Positions 1-11,552 are shown, counted from the first letter of the stretch. The stretch is 64,000 bases of DNA from Cladocopium goreaui (GCA_947184155.2 CAMXCT020002369.1:577580-641579), one strand, 5' to 3'. Translations and numbers: made by a program. Notes: a model not told the origin generated them from the sequence alone.

Positions 1-294
1 GATATTGATGGTTTTTTTTCCACAATATGGCTAGAGATGGTTGGAGACGCGAGATATCAATGGAGACCATACATTGGCAAGTTGAAATATCCCAGCTGTG
101 GCTCTGCCCAAAAATGTGAAGAAATTAAAAATTATCCAAACACCATGGCTGAATACAGAAACAGAGGGCAAACCCGAATGGGGTCCCACGGACAACCACA
201 AAACATAGTGTTTTTCTGTTTTTGGTAGGAGACCATCCTATTTCTGGAAGTGGATTTGTAACCAATGCGCAATGGATTCGTGGAGGAAAATCAC

Positions 295-1484
295 CCTGTC
301 GTGATCATAGCCTTCCCAGAAAAAATCCATCGCCGCACCTTCACTTCTTTCACCTTGTCGTAGAAGCTGGTCCACACATCGCCTGGTGTTTTAGCAAAGG
401 GAAAACCTCTCCAATGAATCGAAATCATTTGTGTTCTGTATGTAATATATACTATAAACATTGGTACAAATGTTTACAGCCTCCAAACGATGCCAGTCCC
501 ATCCATTTGCCTCCATCATTAGCCATCAAATCATCACAACGCACAGCCACACCTCCTTTCTTGTCGGCTCGCTGCCCAGCCAAGGCATTGATGTCATCTG
601 TGCGCATGCCATCCTTATCCTGGTTGTTACGTCATCGCTTCCCCCAGGCCCAAAAAATAAATAGATCCAATATGAAACCAATGCTTTGCACGGGCTATCT
701 TAAGCACTTGGATATGGAGGATAGGATGACAAACACCTGAAAATCGGATGCCCCGAACCGTTTCCTGTTGCGGGAATTCGCAGCTGACCAACTATGGACA
801 GGAACCACACACCTGATGTATTAAGGGGTCCTGGTAGATGTCGATGGCCGTCTTGCACTTTAATTGCGTTGATTCCACTAAGTACTTCAGAGCCTCGATT
901 CATGCGAGACTCGAAGCACAAATGAGGCAGCACTTTGTGTGTGCAACGCTTGCAGCCAATCCTCGTCCTTGGGATTTTTTAAGATACTGATAAAAAGGGA
1001 TAAAAACATAGCAAAATGCTAATCTGCCAATCATTGTTGTTCTTCTGACCCCTTCTGTGGATTTTTTTTAAGAAGGCATCTCTCTGAGAAAAAACGCACA
1101 GAAATGTTTACTACTGTGATTAGATGCTTCCTGGAGATTCCTGAACCATGTTTTCAAATCCTATACGCTGTTGATCATGTCGTTTCTCCATCCGCTCCCT
1201 TCACCATTCACCTGTCATGACCCGACTCATCTCCCCCACTCAGCTTCCCAACATGTTCGCAGGTGACCGCTGCTTTGCTATTTTTGTGCCTCAGGGCCAG
1301 GTGATGGCGAAGCCACAAGCAACCCCCATTTGCCCCATGGTATCCGGCCAAGCCACTTGTCCATCAAAACCATGCTCATGGCCTTTTCGATATTTTCGAT
1401 GTCCTGCCACGGAAATTTTATCTTGAGGCGGTTAGGAATGTTAGGAATCGCATCTACAACAGGTGCGGTTGGGATCTTTGACAC
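295..1484 (-). CDS. Unrecognised intron-rich gene, exon fragments
   Basis: I do not recognise the product. Four minus-strand stretches read like protein and end at plausible donors. (1) About 1484-1315 contains AIPNIPNRLKIKFPWQDI. (2) About 896-813 contains ALKYLVESTQLKCKTAID and stops at CAG|GTGTGT. (3) About 620-478 contains DDINALAGQRADKKGG and stops at GGCT|GTAAAC. (4) About 426-295 contains GDVWTSFYDKVKEVKVRRW and stops at CAGG|GTGATT. Order and strand agree, so one gene running off the left edge is likely, but exon joins and phases are inferred. No catalytic motif, signal peptide or membrane segment is visible. Short exons separated by introns of 50-400 bp are usual in dinoflagellates. 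These stretches could also belong to two genes, or be chance open frames. Confidence 0.35.
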
Positions 1485-1919
1485 TGGTGCTAAGTCACCA
1501 GTAGTTCATCTTGCTACTGGTAACACAGATCATATGCCTACAAGATTCGCTCAAACAATCAATTGAACGTCCTAAACCTTCTATTCCGAAAAACCACCCA
1601 AAAGCCGCCACGTTTAAGTAGGACCAACAAAATAGGATTATACCCGAGTACAACTTCAACAAAAGGGGATGAGACTAGTAAAGGTGATGACTGATGATTG
1701 CAGGGATTCGTTTGATTTGAAGTCTTTGCTGCTTTCAGTCTCGACTGTACCCCTTCTTTCAGGCTGCAACCAAGCAGTTATGTTTTCTTGCTAGATCCAA
1801 ATCATGTGTTTGTCACCTTTTTGGTGCTCGGTTTAGATGTTAATTCTCTTGGATTGTTGGATATGACCCGTTATTCTTGATGATATCCCATGACATCATG
1901 ATATCCCTATGTTATTCCC

Positions 1920-2048
1920 ATGTTTCTTGGTGAGTATCCCACCATCTGCCTCATGTGCGGAACGAAGTTGTTCAAGCACAGAGGAACTCATGACGTCCTC
2001 GGCGCGATGGGTGCTGCAGGCTGGTTGGGTGAAGCTTTAAGCCGTTAG
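1920..2048 (+). CDS. Small candidate exon/ORF with a C-x2-C pair
   Basis: A 42-codon frame opens with ATG and ends in TAG. It contains the segment YPTICLMCGTKLFKHRG, with a C-x2-C pair and downstream K/H residues that could coordinate zinc, followed by an Ala/Gly-rich tail. It may be a terminal exon of a plus-strand gene whose other exons I cannot find. No family is assigned and a chance frame is possible. Confidence 0.2.
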   Translation: MFLGEYPTICLMCGTKLFKHRGTHDVLGAMGAAGWLGEALSR

Positions 2049-2388
2049 AATATGGTTTGGCGACAGTGCAATATAGGAGCATATAGGAGGTATATATGTG
2101 GGGCAAAAGAAAATAATGTTAGTATTACTCCCTTCCTTCTTGAAACACCTCCCCAGAAGCCATAGTTTAGTAGGGGACTTCACCATCTCCAGAAATCCAA
2201 TCGCAGTTTCTGAGGCATTGGCCAGTCAGGGATCCCCCGGCTGTTTATTCCCCCCCTTTACATCTGAGCCAGCAAAATGAGGTTGGACATTGCACTGCAG
2301 AGATACAAACATCATTGAGAATGTGATTGAAGCCGGAAATACCTTAGACCCCCTAAGCTGAGGCATTGAAATGGCATCACTGAAAGCA
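2049..2388. other. No recognisable gene
   Basis: AT-rich, non-repetitive sequence between the small exon candidate and the left edge of the 872-bp array. The array homology starts at about 2389, where the text becomes the same as that following 3260. I see no gene here. Confidence 0.5.
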
Positions 2389-2616
2389 ATGGCCCAATAT
2401 GTTCTCCGATCTTGTCTCAACGCGTTGAACGTCAAGGACACTCTGCACATATGGCTATGACCGTTTCAAGGGCCAAAGCAGCACAGAAAAAGTGTGAGAG
2501 ACACCGGCTACTACAGCATTTGCTGTACAGCCAAAAGCTATGCTCTCAGCACACCTCAGACATTCTCTGACCACAACCCGCAGCAAACTGCAGCCCATGG
2601 CCATGGGCTTTCACAC

Positions 2617-2832
2617 TTAAAGGCTCTTGTACTTGGCAATGGCTTGCTTCACGCTGTCCTGCTGATCGGCTGGGACCATGCACATGCAGGTCTCCATGGT
2701 CCCCACAGGGCCACCAAGGCAAGGGAAGAAGGGTTTCATGGTAGCAGGTGCCTTGGTCGCGAGTTCATCCTCAACAGCTTTCTTGGCTGCCTCGTTCATG
2801 GCACCTCCCATAGCGCCCATCATGCTAGCCAT
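2617..2832 (-). CDS. 71-residue small protein, array copy 1
   Basis: Intronless 71-codon frame on the minus strand with ATG at 2832. The protein starts MASMMGAMGGAMNEAAKKAV: a Met/Ala/Gly-rich, probably helical N-terminus. An acidic/basic helix follows, then a Pro/Gly/Cys section with FFPCLGG and TCMCM, and a helical tail ending AIAKYKSL. It has three cysteines, no signal peptide and no membrane segment. I do not recognise the family. This frame is preferred over the overlapping plus-strand 127-codon frame because it is identical in all five copies and has a splice-acceptor-like tract just before the ATG, while the plus frame is shortened in copy 5. By direction of transcription this is the last gene of the array. 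The spacer to copy 2 is 656 bp. Confidence 0.7.
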   Translation of the reverse strand: MASMMGAMGGAMNEAAKKAVEDELATKAPATMKPFFPCLGGPVGTMETCMCMVPADQQDSVKQAIAKYKSL

Positions 2833-2862
2833 TCTGAATCGAATAGGTCGCGAGAGAAAGCA
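2833..2862 (-). promoter_or_regulatory. Candidate trans-splice acceptor before the small gene
   Basis: Reading the minus strand, a pyrimidine-rich tract (CTTGCTTTCTCTCGCG, then ACCTATTCGATT) ends in CAG one base before the ATG. The same tract precedes copies 2-4, and with small changes copy 5 and the truncated copies. Dinoflagellate mRNAs receive a spliced leader at such acceptors. Use of this AG would give an almost absent gene-encoded 5' UTR, so the AG a few tens of bases upstream (CTTCAG) may be the real site. Confidence 0.35.
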
Positions 2863-3488
2863 AGGCGAGAATGCTGAAGCAAAGCGGCTTCACCGGGACT
2901 CTGTGATTTGGGGTCAGAAGAGATAAGTCATGACATTCACCACCCGAGTTTGCCCATTTTCTTGCAAGATTGCACAAAAAAAAACTTTTCCTCTGCCTCT
3001 ATACTCCTGCAATCCCTTCAAATCATTGCGAAACAGTTCCAAAGTCTACGAGTCTACAAAGCTCTCTGGTTTCGCTCTCAGTCTGTTTTCCTTTGCTCAG
3101 ACTTCTCTACTTGCTGGCTACGTTGTATTTGCCATTGAGGGTTCAAGACAAAGCGCAGAAACATGCAGCAACGGCAAAATCTGTCAATCATGTGAGCGGT
3201 TCAATTTTGAAATAAACAACACAAGGTGCATGTTGCATGCGAATCTAAGCACTGATAGCAATGGCCCAATATTTTCTTCGATCTTGTCTCAACGCGTTGA
3301 ACGTCAAGGACACTCTGCACATATGGCTATGACCGTTTCAAGGGCCAAAGCAGCACAGAAAAAGTGTGAGAGACACCGGCTACTACAGCATTTGCTGTAC
3401 AGCCAAAAGCTATGCTCTCAGCACACCTCAGACATTCTCTGACCACAACCCGCAGCAAACTGCAGACCATGGCCATGGGCTTTCACAC

Positions 3489-3704
3489 TTAAAGGCTCTT
3501 GTACTTGGCAATGGCTTGCTTCACGCTGTCCTGCTGATCGGCTGGGACCATGCACATGCAGGTCTCCATGGTCCCCACAGGGCCACCAAGGCAAGGGAAG
3601 AAGGGTTTCATGGTAGCAGGTGCCTTGGTCGCGAGTTCATCCTCAACAGCTTTCTTGGCTGCCTCGTTCATGGCACCTCCCATAGCGCCCATCATGCTAG
3701 CCAT
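3489..3704 (-). CDS. 71-residue small protein, array copy 2
   Basis: Its protein is identical to that at 2617-2832, exactly 872 bp upstream in transcription order. The pyrimidine tract and CAG before the ATG are retained. Differences from copy 1 lie in the surrounding spacer, such as GCAGACC for GCAGCCC just past the stop near 3463. An unchanged protein with drifting spacer supports this frame as the functional one, or a very recent duplication. Function is unknown. Confidence 0.7.
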   Translation of the reverse strand: MASMMGAMGGAMNEAAKKAVEDELATKAPATMKPFFPCLGGPVGTMETCMCMVPADQQDSVKQAIAKYKSL

Positions 3705-4360
3705 TCTGAATCGAATAGGTCGCGAGAGAAAGCAAGGCGAGAATGCTGAAGCAAAGCGGCTTCACCGGGACTCTGTGATTTGGGGTCAGAAGAGATAAGT
3801 CATGACATTCACCACCCGAGTTTGCCCATTTTCTTGCAAGATTGCACAAAAAAAAACTCTTCCTCTGCCTCTATACTCCTGCAATCCCTTCAAATCATTG
3901 CGAAACAGTTCCAAAGTCTACGAGTCTACAAAGCTCTCTGGTTTCGCTCTCAGTCTGTTTTCCTTTGCTCAGACTTCTCTACTTGCTGGCTACGTTGTAT
4001 TTGCCATGGAGGGTTCAAGACAAAGCGCAGAAACATGCAGCAACGGCAAAATCTGTCAATCATGTGAGCAGTTCAATTTTGAAATAAACAACACAAGATG
4101 CATGTTGCATGCGAATCTAAGCACTGATAGCAATGGCCCAATATTTTCTTCGATCTTGTCTCAACGCGTTGAACGTCAAGGACACTCTGCACATATGGCT
4201 ATGACCGTTTCAAGGGCCAAAGCAGCACAGAAAAAGTGTGAGAGACACCGGCTACTACAGCATTTGCTGTACAGCCAAAAGCTATGCTCTCAGCACACCT
4301 CAGACATTCTCTGACCACAACCCGCAGCAAACTGCAGCCCATGGCCATGGGCTTTCACAC

Positions 4361-4576
4361 TTAAAGGCTCTTGTACTTGGCAATGGCTTGCTTCACGCTG
4401 TCCTGCTGATCGGCTGGGACCATGCACATGCAGGTCTCCATGGTCCCCACAGGGCCACCAAGGCAAGGGAAGAAGGGTTTCATGGTAGCAGGTGCCTTGG
4501 TCGCGAGTTCATCCTCAACAGCTTTCTTGGCTGCCTCGTTCATGGCACCTCCCATAGCGCCCATCATGCTAGCCAT
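4361..4576 (-). CDS. 71-residue small protein, array copy 3
   Basis: Third identical coding copy, again 872 bp from its neighbour. Its spacer towards copy 2 carries CAGTTCAATTT where the others have CGGTTCAATTT near 4070, so spacers accumulate private changes while the gene does not. Function is unknown. Confidence 0.7.
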   Translation of the reverse strand: MASMMGAMGGAMNEAAKKAVEDELATKAPATMKPFFPCLGGPVGTMETCMCMVPADQQDSVKQAIAKYKSL

Positions 4577-5232
4577 TCTGAATCGAATAGGTCGCGAGAG
4601 AAAGCAAGGCGAGAATGCTGAAGCAAAGCGGCTTCACCGGGACTCTGTGATTTGGGGTCAGAAGAGATAAGTCATGACATTCACCACCCGAGTTTGCCCA
4701 TTTTCTTGCAAGATTGCACAAAAAAAAACTCTTCCTCTGCCTCTATACTCCTGCAATCCCTTCAAATCATTGCGAAACAGTTCCAAAGTCTACGAGTCTA
4801 CAAAGCTCTCTGGTTTCGCTCTCAGTCTGTTTTCCTTTGCTCAGACTTCTCTACTTGCTGGCTACGTTGTATTTGCCATGGAGGGTTCAAGACAAAGCGC
4901 AGAAACATGCAGCAACGGCAAAATCTGTCAATCATGTGAGCGGTTCAATTTTGAAATAAACAACACAAGATGCATGTTGCATGCGAATCTAAGCACTGAT
5001 AGCAATGGCCCAATATTTTCTTCGATCTTGTCTCAACGCGTTGAACGTCAAGGACACTCTGCACATATGGCTATGACCGTTTCAAGGGCCAAAGCAGCAC
5101 AGAAAAAGTGTGAGAGACACCGGCTACTACAGCATTTGCTGTACAGCCAAAAGCTATGCTCTCAGCACACCTCAGACATTCTCTGACCACAACCCGCAGC
5201 AAACTGCAGCCCATGGCCATGGGCTTTCACAC

Positions 5233-5448
5233 TTAAAGGCTCTTGTACTTGGCAATGGCTTGCTTCACGCTGTCCTGCTGATCGGCTGGGACCATGCACA
5301 TGCAGGTCTCCATGGTCCCCACAGGGCCACCAAGGCAAGGGAAGAAGGGTTTCATGGTAGCAGGTGCCTTGGTCGCGAGTTCATCCTCAACAGCTTTCTT
5401 GGCTGCCTCGTTCATGGCACCTCCCATAGCGCCCATCATGCTAGCCAT
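5233..5448 (-). CDS. 71-residue small protein, array copy 4
   Basis: Fourth identical coding copy. The spacer upstream of it, on the copy 5 side, has lost one A from the A-run near 5590 and has several private substitutions (TACGGTTC for TACGAGTC near 5664). That accounts for the 871-bp spacing to copy 5. Function is unknown. Confidence 0.7.
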   Translation of the reverse strand: MASMMGAMGGAMNEAAKKAVEDELATKAPATMKPFFPCLGGPVGTMETCMCMVPADQQDSVKQAIAKYKSL

Positions 5449-6103
5449 TCTGAATCGAATAGGTCGCGAGAGAAAGCAAGGCGAGAATGCTGAAGCAAAG
5501 CGGCTTCACCGGGACTCTGTGATTTGGGGTCAGAAGAGATAAGTCATGACATTCATCACCCGAGTTTGCCCATTTTCTTGCAAGATTGCACAAAAAAAAC
5601 TCTTCCTCTGCCTCTATACTCCTGCAATCCCTTCAAATCATTGCGAAACAGTTCCAAAGTCTACGGTTCTACAAAGCTCTCTGGTTTCGCTCTCAGTCTG
5701 TTTTCCTTTGCTCAGACTTCTCTACTTGCTGGCTACGTTGTATTTGCCATGGAGGGTTCAAGACAAAGCGCAGAAACATGCAGCAACGGCAAAATCTGTC
5801 AATCATGTGAGCGGTTCAATTTTGAAATAAACAACACAAGATGCATGTTGCATGCGAATCTAAGCACTGATAGCAATGGCCCAATATTTTCTTCGATCTT
5901 GTCTCAACGCGTTGAACGTCAAGGACACTCTGCACATATGGTTATGACCGTTTCAAGGGCCAAAGCAGCACAGAAAAAGTGTGAGAGACACCGGCTACTA
6001 CAGCATTTGCTGTACAGCCAAAAGCTATGCTCTCAGCACACCTTAGACATTCTCTGACCACAACCCGCAGCAAACTGCAGCCCATGGCCATGGGCTTTCA
6101 CAC

Positions 6104-6319
6104 TTAAAGGCTCTTGTACTTGGCAATGGCTTGCTTCACGCTGTCCTGCTGATCGGCTGGGACCATGCACATGCAGGTCTCCATGGTCCCCACAGGGCCA
6201 CCAAGGCAAGGGAAGAAGGGTTTCATGGTAGCAGGTGCCTTGGTCGCGAGTTCATCCTCAACAGCTTTCTTGGCTGCCTCGTTCATGGCACCTCCCATAG
6301 CGCCCATCATGCTAGCCAT
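6104..6319 (-). CDS. 71-residue small protein, array copy 5 (first transcribed)
   Basis: Fifth identical coding copy and the first in the direction of transcription. Beyond about 6400 its upstream DNA no longer matches the array spacer closely. It matches the start of each 5.27-kb unit (11650, 16922, 22195, 30369). The large duplication breakpoint lies inside this gene at about 6260, after codon 20. If one copy drives the array, its promoter would be in this distinct upstream segment (6320-6780). That is inference. Confidence 0.7.
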   Translation of the reverse strand: MASMMGAMGGAMNEAAKKAVEDELATKAPATMKPFFPCLGGPVGTMETCMCMVPADQQDSVKQAIAKYKSL

Positions 6320-6780
6320 TCTGAATCGAAAAGGTAGCGAGAGAAAGCAAGGCGAGAATGCTGAAGCAAAGCGGCTTCACCGGGACTCTGTGATTTGGGG
6401 TCAAAAAAGACAAATCATAACATTTGCCATCCTTGAATTTCCATCTTCTGCTTACAAGTTCACTGGGTTTTTTCTTAGTCTGTTTTCCTTCGCTCAGTGT
6501 TTCATACTTGCTACTTATTAGTTTCAGTTTCTGTCATTATATGTTATATGCCATAGAGGAATATGCATGCTACAGCAAAGGTCAGCACTGAAAGCAATCG
6601 CCGAGACTTTTCTTCGATCTTGTCGCAATTGAATCAATGTCAAGCACTCTATGCTTATACACGGGTGACTGGTGACCATTCCAACGGCCAAAGCAGCACA
6701 GGAAGAGCGTGAACGACACTGAGGGACACTAGCTAATAAAGTTTTTGCTGTACAAGACAGGATCATGTGAAAGGGGCTGC
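6320..6780 (-). repeat. Diverged relative of the 872-bp spacer
   Basis: The DNA upstream of copy 5 is a decayed version of the array spacer. Shared landmarks in the same order are AGTCTGTTTTCCTT near 6477, the segment GCACTGAAAGCAATCGCC near 6584, TTCTTCGATCTTGTC near 6608, and CGGCCAAAGCAGCACAG near 6684. The array spacer has close equivalents near 3085, 3250, 3276 and 3341. This suggests an older gene copy whose coding part is gone or unrecognisable past about 6780. The same stretch recurs at the start of units B-E. Confidence 0.6.
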
Positions 6781-7444
6781 AAATGATAGCCATCTGGAAG
6801 ATGGCAAGTGAGCAACTGGGGCAACTAATGCTACCAATATCACACGTGCCACACTTGCTGCTTTGAAGCGCAATGAGAAACGAACGGCAAACAGCCGAAG
6901 AGTGAAACTTTGAAACTTGGGTGCTTCCAGGATCAGAACGGTGACTTGCTCCTGGAGCACAGCTACAAGGAACCAAGGAATTGGCAAATGTGGATCCGCA
7001 CCTTGCGCCGCAGCTACACCACGTGAGGAACCAAGTCCACCAGTCCTGGCCAACTTTCGTGGCGTGAAAATTTTGGAGCCAACATCCCAGTGGATGGTTT
7101 TTCTCATTTCAGTTTTGTTTGCGAAAACCGCGGCATCGCCTGGAACTGCGCAAAAAATTCTTATGCTCTTCAACCCAAGCCTCAACGCCTAACTCCGTGA
7201 GAAATATGATACTTGCTGACACTTGGTAGATTAGCAAACTATAATCAATTCCACGCGTGTTCCAATCTTTTCATAATTTCATGTGACAAGTCGACATGTG
7301 GGCCTCCTGCTCGCTGCAGCTGGCAGCACCCTTCACCTTCGGCTCCGCTTGTCGCAAGTGATTCACAGAAAACGCACAAATCAATGCGGGGGTGTCCAGA
7401 AAACGTTGGTATGAATCACCTAACAAGATATGTGATACATGTAC

Positions 7445-7535
7445 AGTATATATATATTATTTACTTATTTGTTTAATTAATTTATTTATTTATTGTTTAT
7501 TTATCTATTTATTTATTTATATATATATATTCCAA
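7445..7535. repeat. TTTA/TTAT-rich tract of the large unit
   Basis: Low-complexity run of TATT, TTTA and TA steps after ATACATGTACAGTATAT. Equivalents of varying length lie at 12734-12818, 18013-18116, 25330-25430 and 31519-31632. The first insertion element in unit D sits at this tract (23347/23348). Confidence 0.7.
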
Positions 7536-8540
7536 CATGATCATATAATAGGGATTAGTCCCAGGACTAACAAAGGTTTCCTCAGAAAAAATGGGGTCCT
7601 TGGTGGCGCCCCCGCCCCAGTGATGCGTATTGCTTTATAACCCAGTTTGAGTATGTAGTTCATGTAGTTCGATATATCATAAACCCTAATTGTTAAAGTT
7701 ATAAGTTATAAGACAATTTAGCTAACGAACTGGGGCTCCACCTTGTAGGAATATCCTGCAAGATTGATGATTCCAGTCGAACAGATTTAAGTTAATCAGC
7801 CAACAAACATAAGTGCGGCGGGAAGGCAATAACATGAACACAGCCCAAAGGGTTGGCTGAGATTTGTTTCGGGTTATCTTTGAACACCACCTAAACGGAT
7901 CAGCCTTGCAGAGTAAGATCTCAATATATCTCAATCAATAGGTGGTTGAATTCTGCTGAAAAATTGGACATTCATAGAACCACCCGAAACTTGGGTTCGA
8001 AACATGACTTCACCGCAGTTCAGACTGTCAGTAGTTGTAGGTAGTTGTAGCAACTGGCCAACCCAAAATAGTTATCTGATGTTATCTAAACATATCTAAA
8101 CAATCTAAACTGAAAAAAAATGGTACCCTTTCACCCTTTCCCTTAAAAAACACTGGGGATGTATCCATGGCGCTTAACTCGGTCGCCCCATGGGTCCATG
8201 GCCGGTCCATGGCCTCCTTGGGCAGCACCTTGTGGGGATTTCAACCATGTGGAGACCGGAAAGGCGACAAAATACCCTGCGAAGTGGCAATGATCCAATA
8301 ATCATCTGCAATCTACAACAAATCGAAAAAAAATGGTTTTAAAAATAGTGGTCCCAATAAAAACATGTTGTCCCCAACCCGAACGTTGCAGCATGTCCTA
8401 CGAAGATCTGTGGTGGGCCATGCTAAAACTGTGATGTTGAAACTCATGCTTAACCCATCGGATTTGGGGTGCCACGTTTTTTGGGCAAGTCCGTAGGTGC
8501 AACGGTCAGAGCACATGGCTTCAGGTAATGCCACTTCTGG

Positions 8541-8573
<33 letters not shown>

Positions 8574-8714
8574 ATTATATATATATGTTATATATATATG
8601 TTATATATATATGTTATATATTATATATATATATATGTTATATATATATATTATATATATGTTATATATATATATATTATATATATGTTATATATATATT
8701 ATAATATTGTATAT
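8541..8714. repeat. (TA)n tract of unit A with regular ATGTT interruptions
   Basis: About 170 bp of TA steps broken by TATTATA and TATGTTATA. An apparently identical tract lies in unit B (13814-13987). Units C, D and E have only short, different TA stretches at this place (19137-19226, 26549-26584, 32651-32695). Long pure microsatellites mutate quickly, so identity of the A and B tracts marks a recent event. Confidence 0.85.
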
Positions 8715-9055
8715 TGACCTGTATTAACTGATTGATGACCATACCGTGTATGGCTACATCATCCAACTTTTGACCCTAGCACAATATTGCTAGTTCAATC
8801 AGAAGGCTGCCAGCTGCCACCTCGCTATCACTGCTGGCTGCGCCGGTATCACCTCGGGGTGAGCCCCAAGGTCCAACCCACAGCATGGAGATGTTCGGAT
8901 TTACCCTGCAACAAGTGCAAGTACGTTGCGAAAAACAAAAAAGTAAGACTTAGGCACATTTTATTGGGGCAAGCACTTGAAGCCTTCAAACCCCATGGGT
9001 TTGTATGTGTAATCAAAGTGTAGAGGTCGAAATTCCCTGTTACAAATACTCGAAA

Positions 9056-9216
9056 AGATTAAAAAGACAAGTCCAGAGAAGGGACAGAGAAAGAGAAAGA
9101 GTTCTCAAGAGAGGAGGAGAGAAGAGAGGAGTCACGAAAAGAAAGGAGAAGAAAAGAAAAAGAGGAGTCAAGAGAAGAGAAAGAGGAATCAAGGGAAGAG
9201 AAGCGAACGAGTAGTC
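9056..9216. repeat. Purine-only tract conserved in all five units
   Basis: About 160 bases almost entirely A and G on the plus strand, with AGAGAAAGAGAAAGAG, GGAGGAGAGAAGAGAGG and similar blocks and a few interrupting C/T. Equivalents are at 14329-14489, 19561-19717, 26924-27079 and 33035-33190. The copies are nearly identical apart from a few changes in unit C (AAAGTGTAGG near 19645). Such a mirror-like purine run can form triplex DNA or act as a strong strand-bias element. Any function is inferred. Confidence 0.7.
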
Positions 9217-11552
9217 AACTGTCAAGACCTCCTGACACTTCCGCCCCAGGCTCGGCTGGGTATTGCTGGTATATTCCAGCTTTCGGGTGCCAAGTTTTTC
9301 ATAATGGGGTTGCTTGAATGACGGAATCGTTGCAAGAAATTTCAAAGGAATATTGAGACTTTGCTGAGAGCTACAGGGACTCCAAGACAAATGTCCTTCC
9401 AACGCTGGACAGAAACCAACTTGACCTTGCCCCTCATGTCTGAGCTCACAACCAAGGAGACTTTCAGGCCCAAGATCGGCCATGTCTCCCCCCAGCATTT
9501 TGAAGCCCTGCACATATCTACATGTTTGTGCAAAGCAGGAGCGTCCAAGAATAGCACGCACTTCCCACTTGAATTCATAAATGCTCCTCCGGTTGACAGG
9601 TTGACAGCCAGGAATTGGCTGATGTTCGCTATGAACATGTGAATCTGCGCATTCCCATCATGGACAACACCGCACCTCAAGCAGGTCTGCGAAGGCCTAA
9701 GCTGAAGCTGTACAGGTCAGAACACAAAAAGAATACACTAGAAAGTCAAGGGCACGTTGACTGCAAAGAATGTCTTTGTTTTTTTGGGCATGATTCACAA
9801 ATAAGATTCTCTTCACCAGAAACGTTTGTCAACTTCGTGGACTGCTCTCCTGATTTCAATGTGTGGATGACGTGTCCTTTTTCAAGCTGCCTTGTCGTCC
9901 ACTTGGACCGTCATGATCAGGTCCTTGGTCCATTTTTGCAAACCGAGCTGAAAGGACTAGAAGGGCCATCCGGCCTATCATAGACAACACGTTTAGGCTC
10001 AGGCTCCACATGACTAAAACCCAACATTTTGCCCAAGTAGTTAGGCTGAAAGACTGCAACCATTGCAACTGAGGCATGAAGCACTCTTGAAACAAAAACT
10101 ATCCATAAACTCCACAAATGTTGTTCAAAAGCAGAGTCCAAGGAAATGTAAAGAGGATGCTGAGGGACAACCAGAAGCCGAGGCAGCAACCCAGCAAGTG
10201 CCACTGCAGTGCCCCACCGGCAACACAAAGAATACTTGGAGCCCAAAGTGCTGTGGCAAGTACCGTGAAGCGACAGATCTCCACCGAGTTGGCTCTCCCA
10301 GAGGCTTCCCACTGCCCCCAGGGATGAGCCGATAGTGGTCATATCATCCTTTTGAACAGCCACTGGGATGCCATGGAAGAGTGATGACCTGCTGGGTGAT
10401 CATCCTTGCGTATATTATGCATTGCAAGCAAATTGAAACCATATATCATATAAACATTATAAACCATGTCCATCCCCTTTTTTAATGGGAACAGCAAGCG
10501 TATAACAAGCTCGGAGGCCCACCTGACCCAATAGGATACCCCATTCCATCGTTGCATCCTCATTTCCCCTATCTGATGGACATGTTTCATGGCCCCTTGA
10601 GACACCGCCACACACGAAATCTCCACAGCAGGGATGCCTTCCTTTTTCCGCACACCATCACGACCATCACCTCTTCGACGCACGGATGTTGCACCTGGTA
10701 GATGTTGACTTTGCCACTGTTCAAAGCTCGAAGGAGTGAAATGGCTGTGTCTGACGATGGGGAATACATGGTATGCCCATAAAATGTCCATGAATAAAAG
10801 AACAAATGATGAGCAAACAGTGGATTTGGGCCCTGGTGAAACAACCTAAAAGAGCAGCATCGTTTTTTGCGCTCACTCGCGTTATCTTCTTTGTTCACCT
10901 GAGTTCTGGAGCAACTGCATTCCTGCAATGAGTGTCCCAACTTGCAAGTGTGAATCTCCTTTTCCAAGAAAAATCATCCAGTAATATCCAGTAATCATCC
11001 AATCAAGCCATCGATCGATTCAAAAAATCAGTACTATTTTTTCGTGGGTTAGTCTCAAGATAGATGATACAGTTGCAATTTCTGCCACGTTCATAGGGCA
11101 AAATGATGACAAACGGATCAATTTTGGCATGACAACCCCACATCGACCAAGTGCCCCGACGCAGTCTGTGTTTCCTGGCGGAAAGAAGGGACCATGGGCG
11201 TTGGCTCAGGTCTGGGAAATCACCAAGATCAGTGGATTGTTTTCTTGCGGAAAATCTGAAGGAAACCAAGGTGTTTTTTTGCCATCAAAATTTAGGGTTT
11301 CCTCTTGATCTTCCCAAAGGATTTCCCGAAAGATTCCGAGTCTGGGACACCTGAAAGTAGAGATGGGCTCGTCCAGAAAGTAAGGTGTCTTTGCGCCCGA
11401 AATGGCCATCAAATCATATGGGACTGGAAAATGATGCACTATTTTTGGCCAAAGCATGCCAAAGCCAAATGGGAGTACAACAGTATAACTGTATAACTAT
11501 CACCACCCAACCAACCATCTTCCAGTCGCCAACCTCATTGGTGCTGCGGGCC

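Larger units (their letters stand above)
2389..6402 (-). repeat. 872-bp tandem gene array, about 4.6 units
   Basis: Five gene-bearing units follow head to tail with periods of 872, 872, 872 and 871 bp, measured from gene start to gene start. Each unit is one 216-bp gene plus about 656 bp of spacer. Spacers differ by scattered substitutions, for example the first has ATTGAGG where later ones have ATGGAGG near 3136 and 4008, while the coding parts translate identically. The fifth gene (6104-6319) has a different, diverged upstream region that belongs to the large 5.27-kb repeat. Identical tandem copies are a recognised dinoflagellate gene arrangement. Homogenisation by unequal crossover or conversion is inferred. 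Confidence 0.9.

Noticed and set aside
2494..2877. 127-codon plus-strand frame in the 872-bp array (and copies)
   Set aside because: It lies antisense over the 71-residue gene and is shortened in copy 5, whereas the minus frame is unchanged in all five. It is treated as a shadow.
2930..3442. 170-codon plus-strand frame in the array spacer
   Set aside because: It runs through spacer that carries replacement changes and indels between copies, has no recognisable motif, and changes frame in the fourth spacer.
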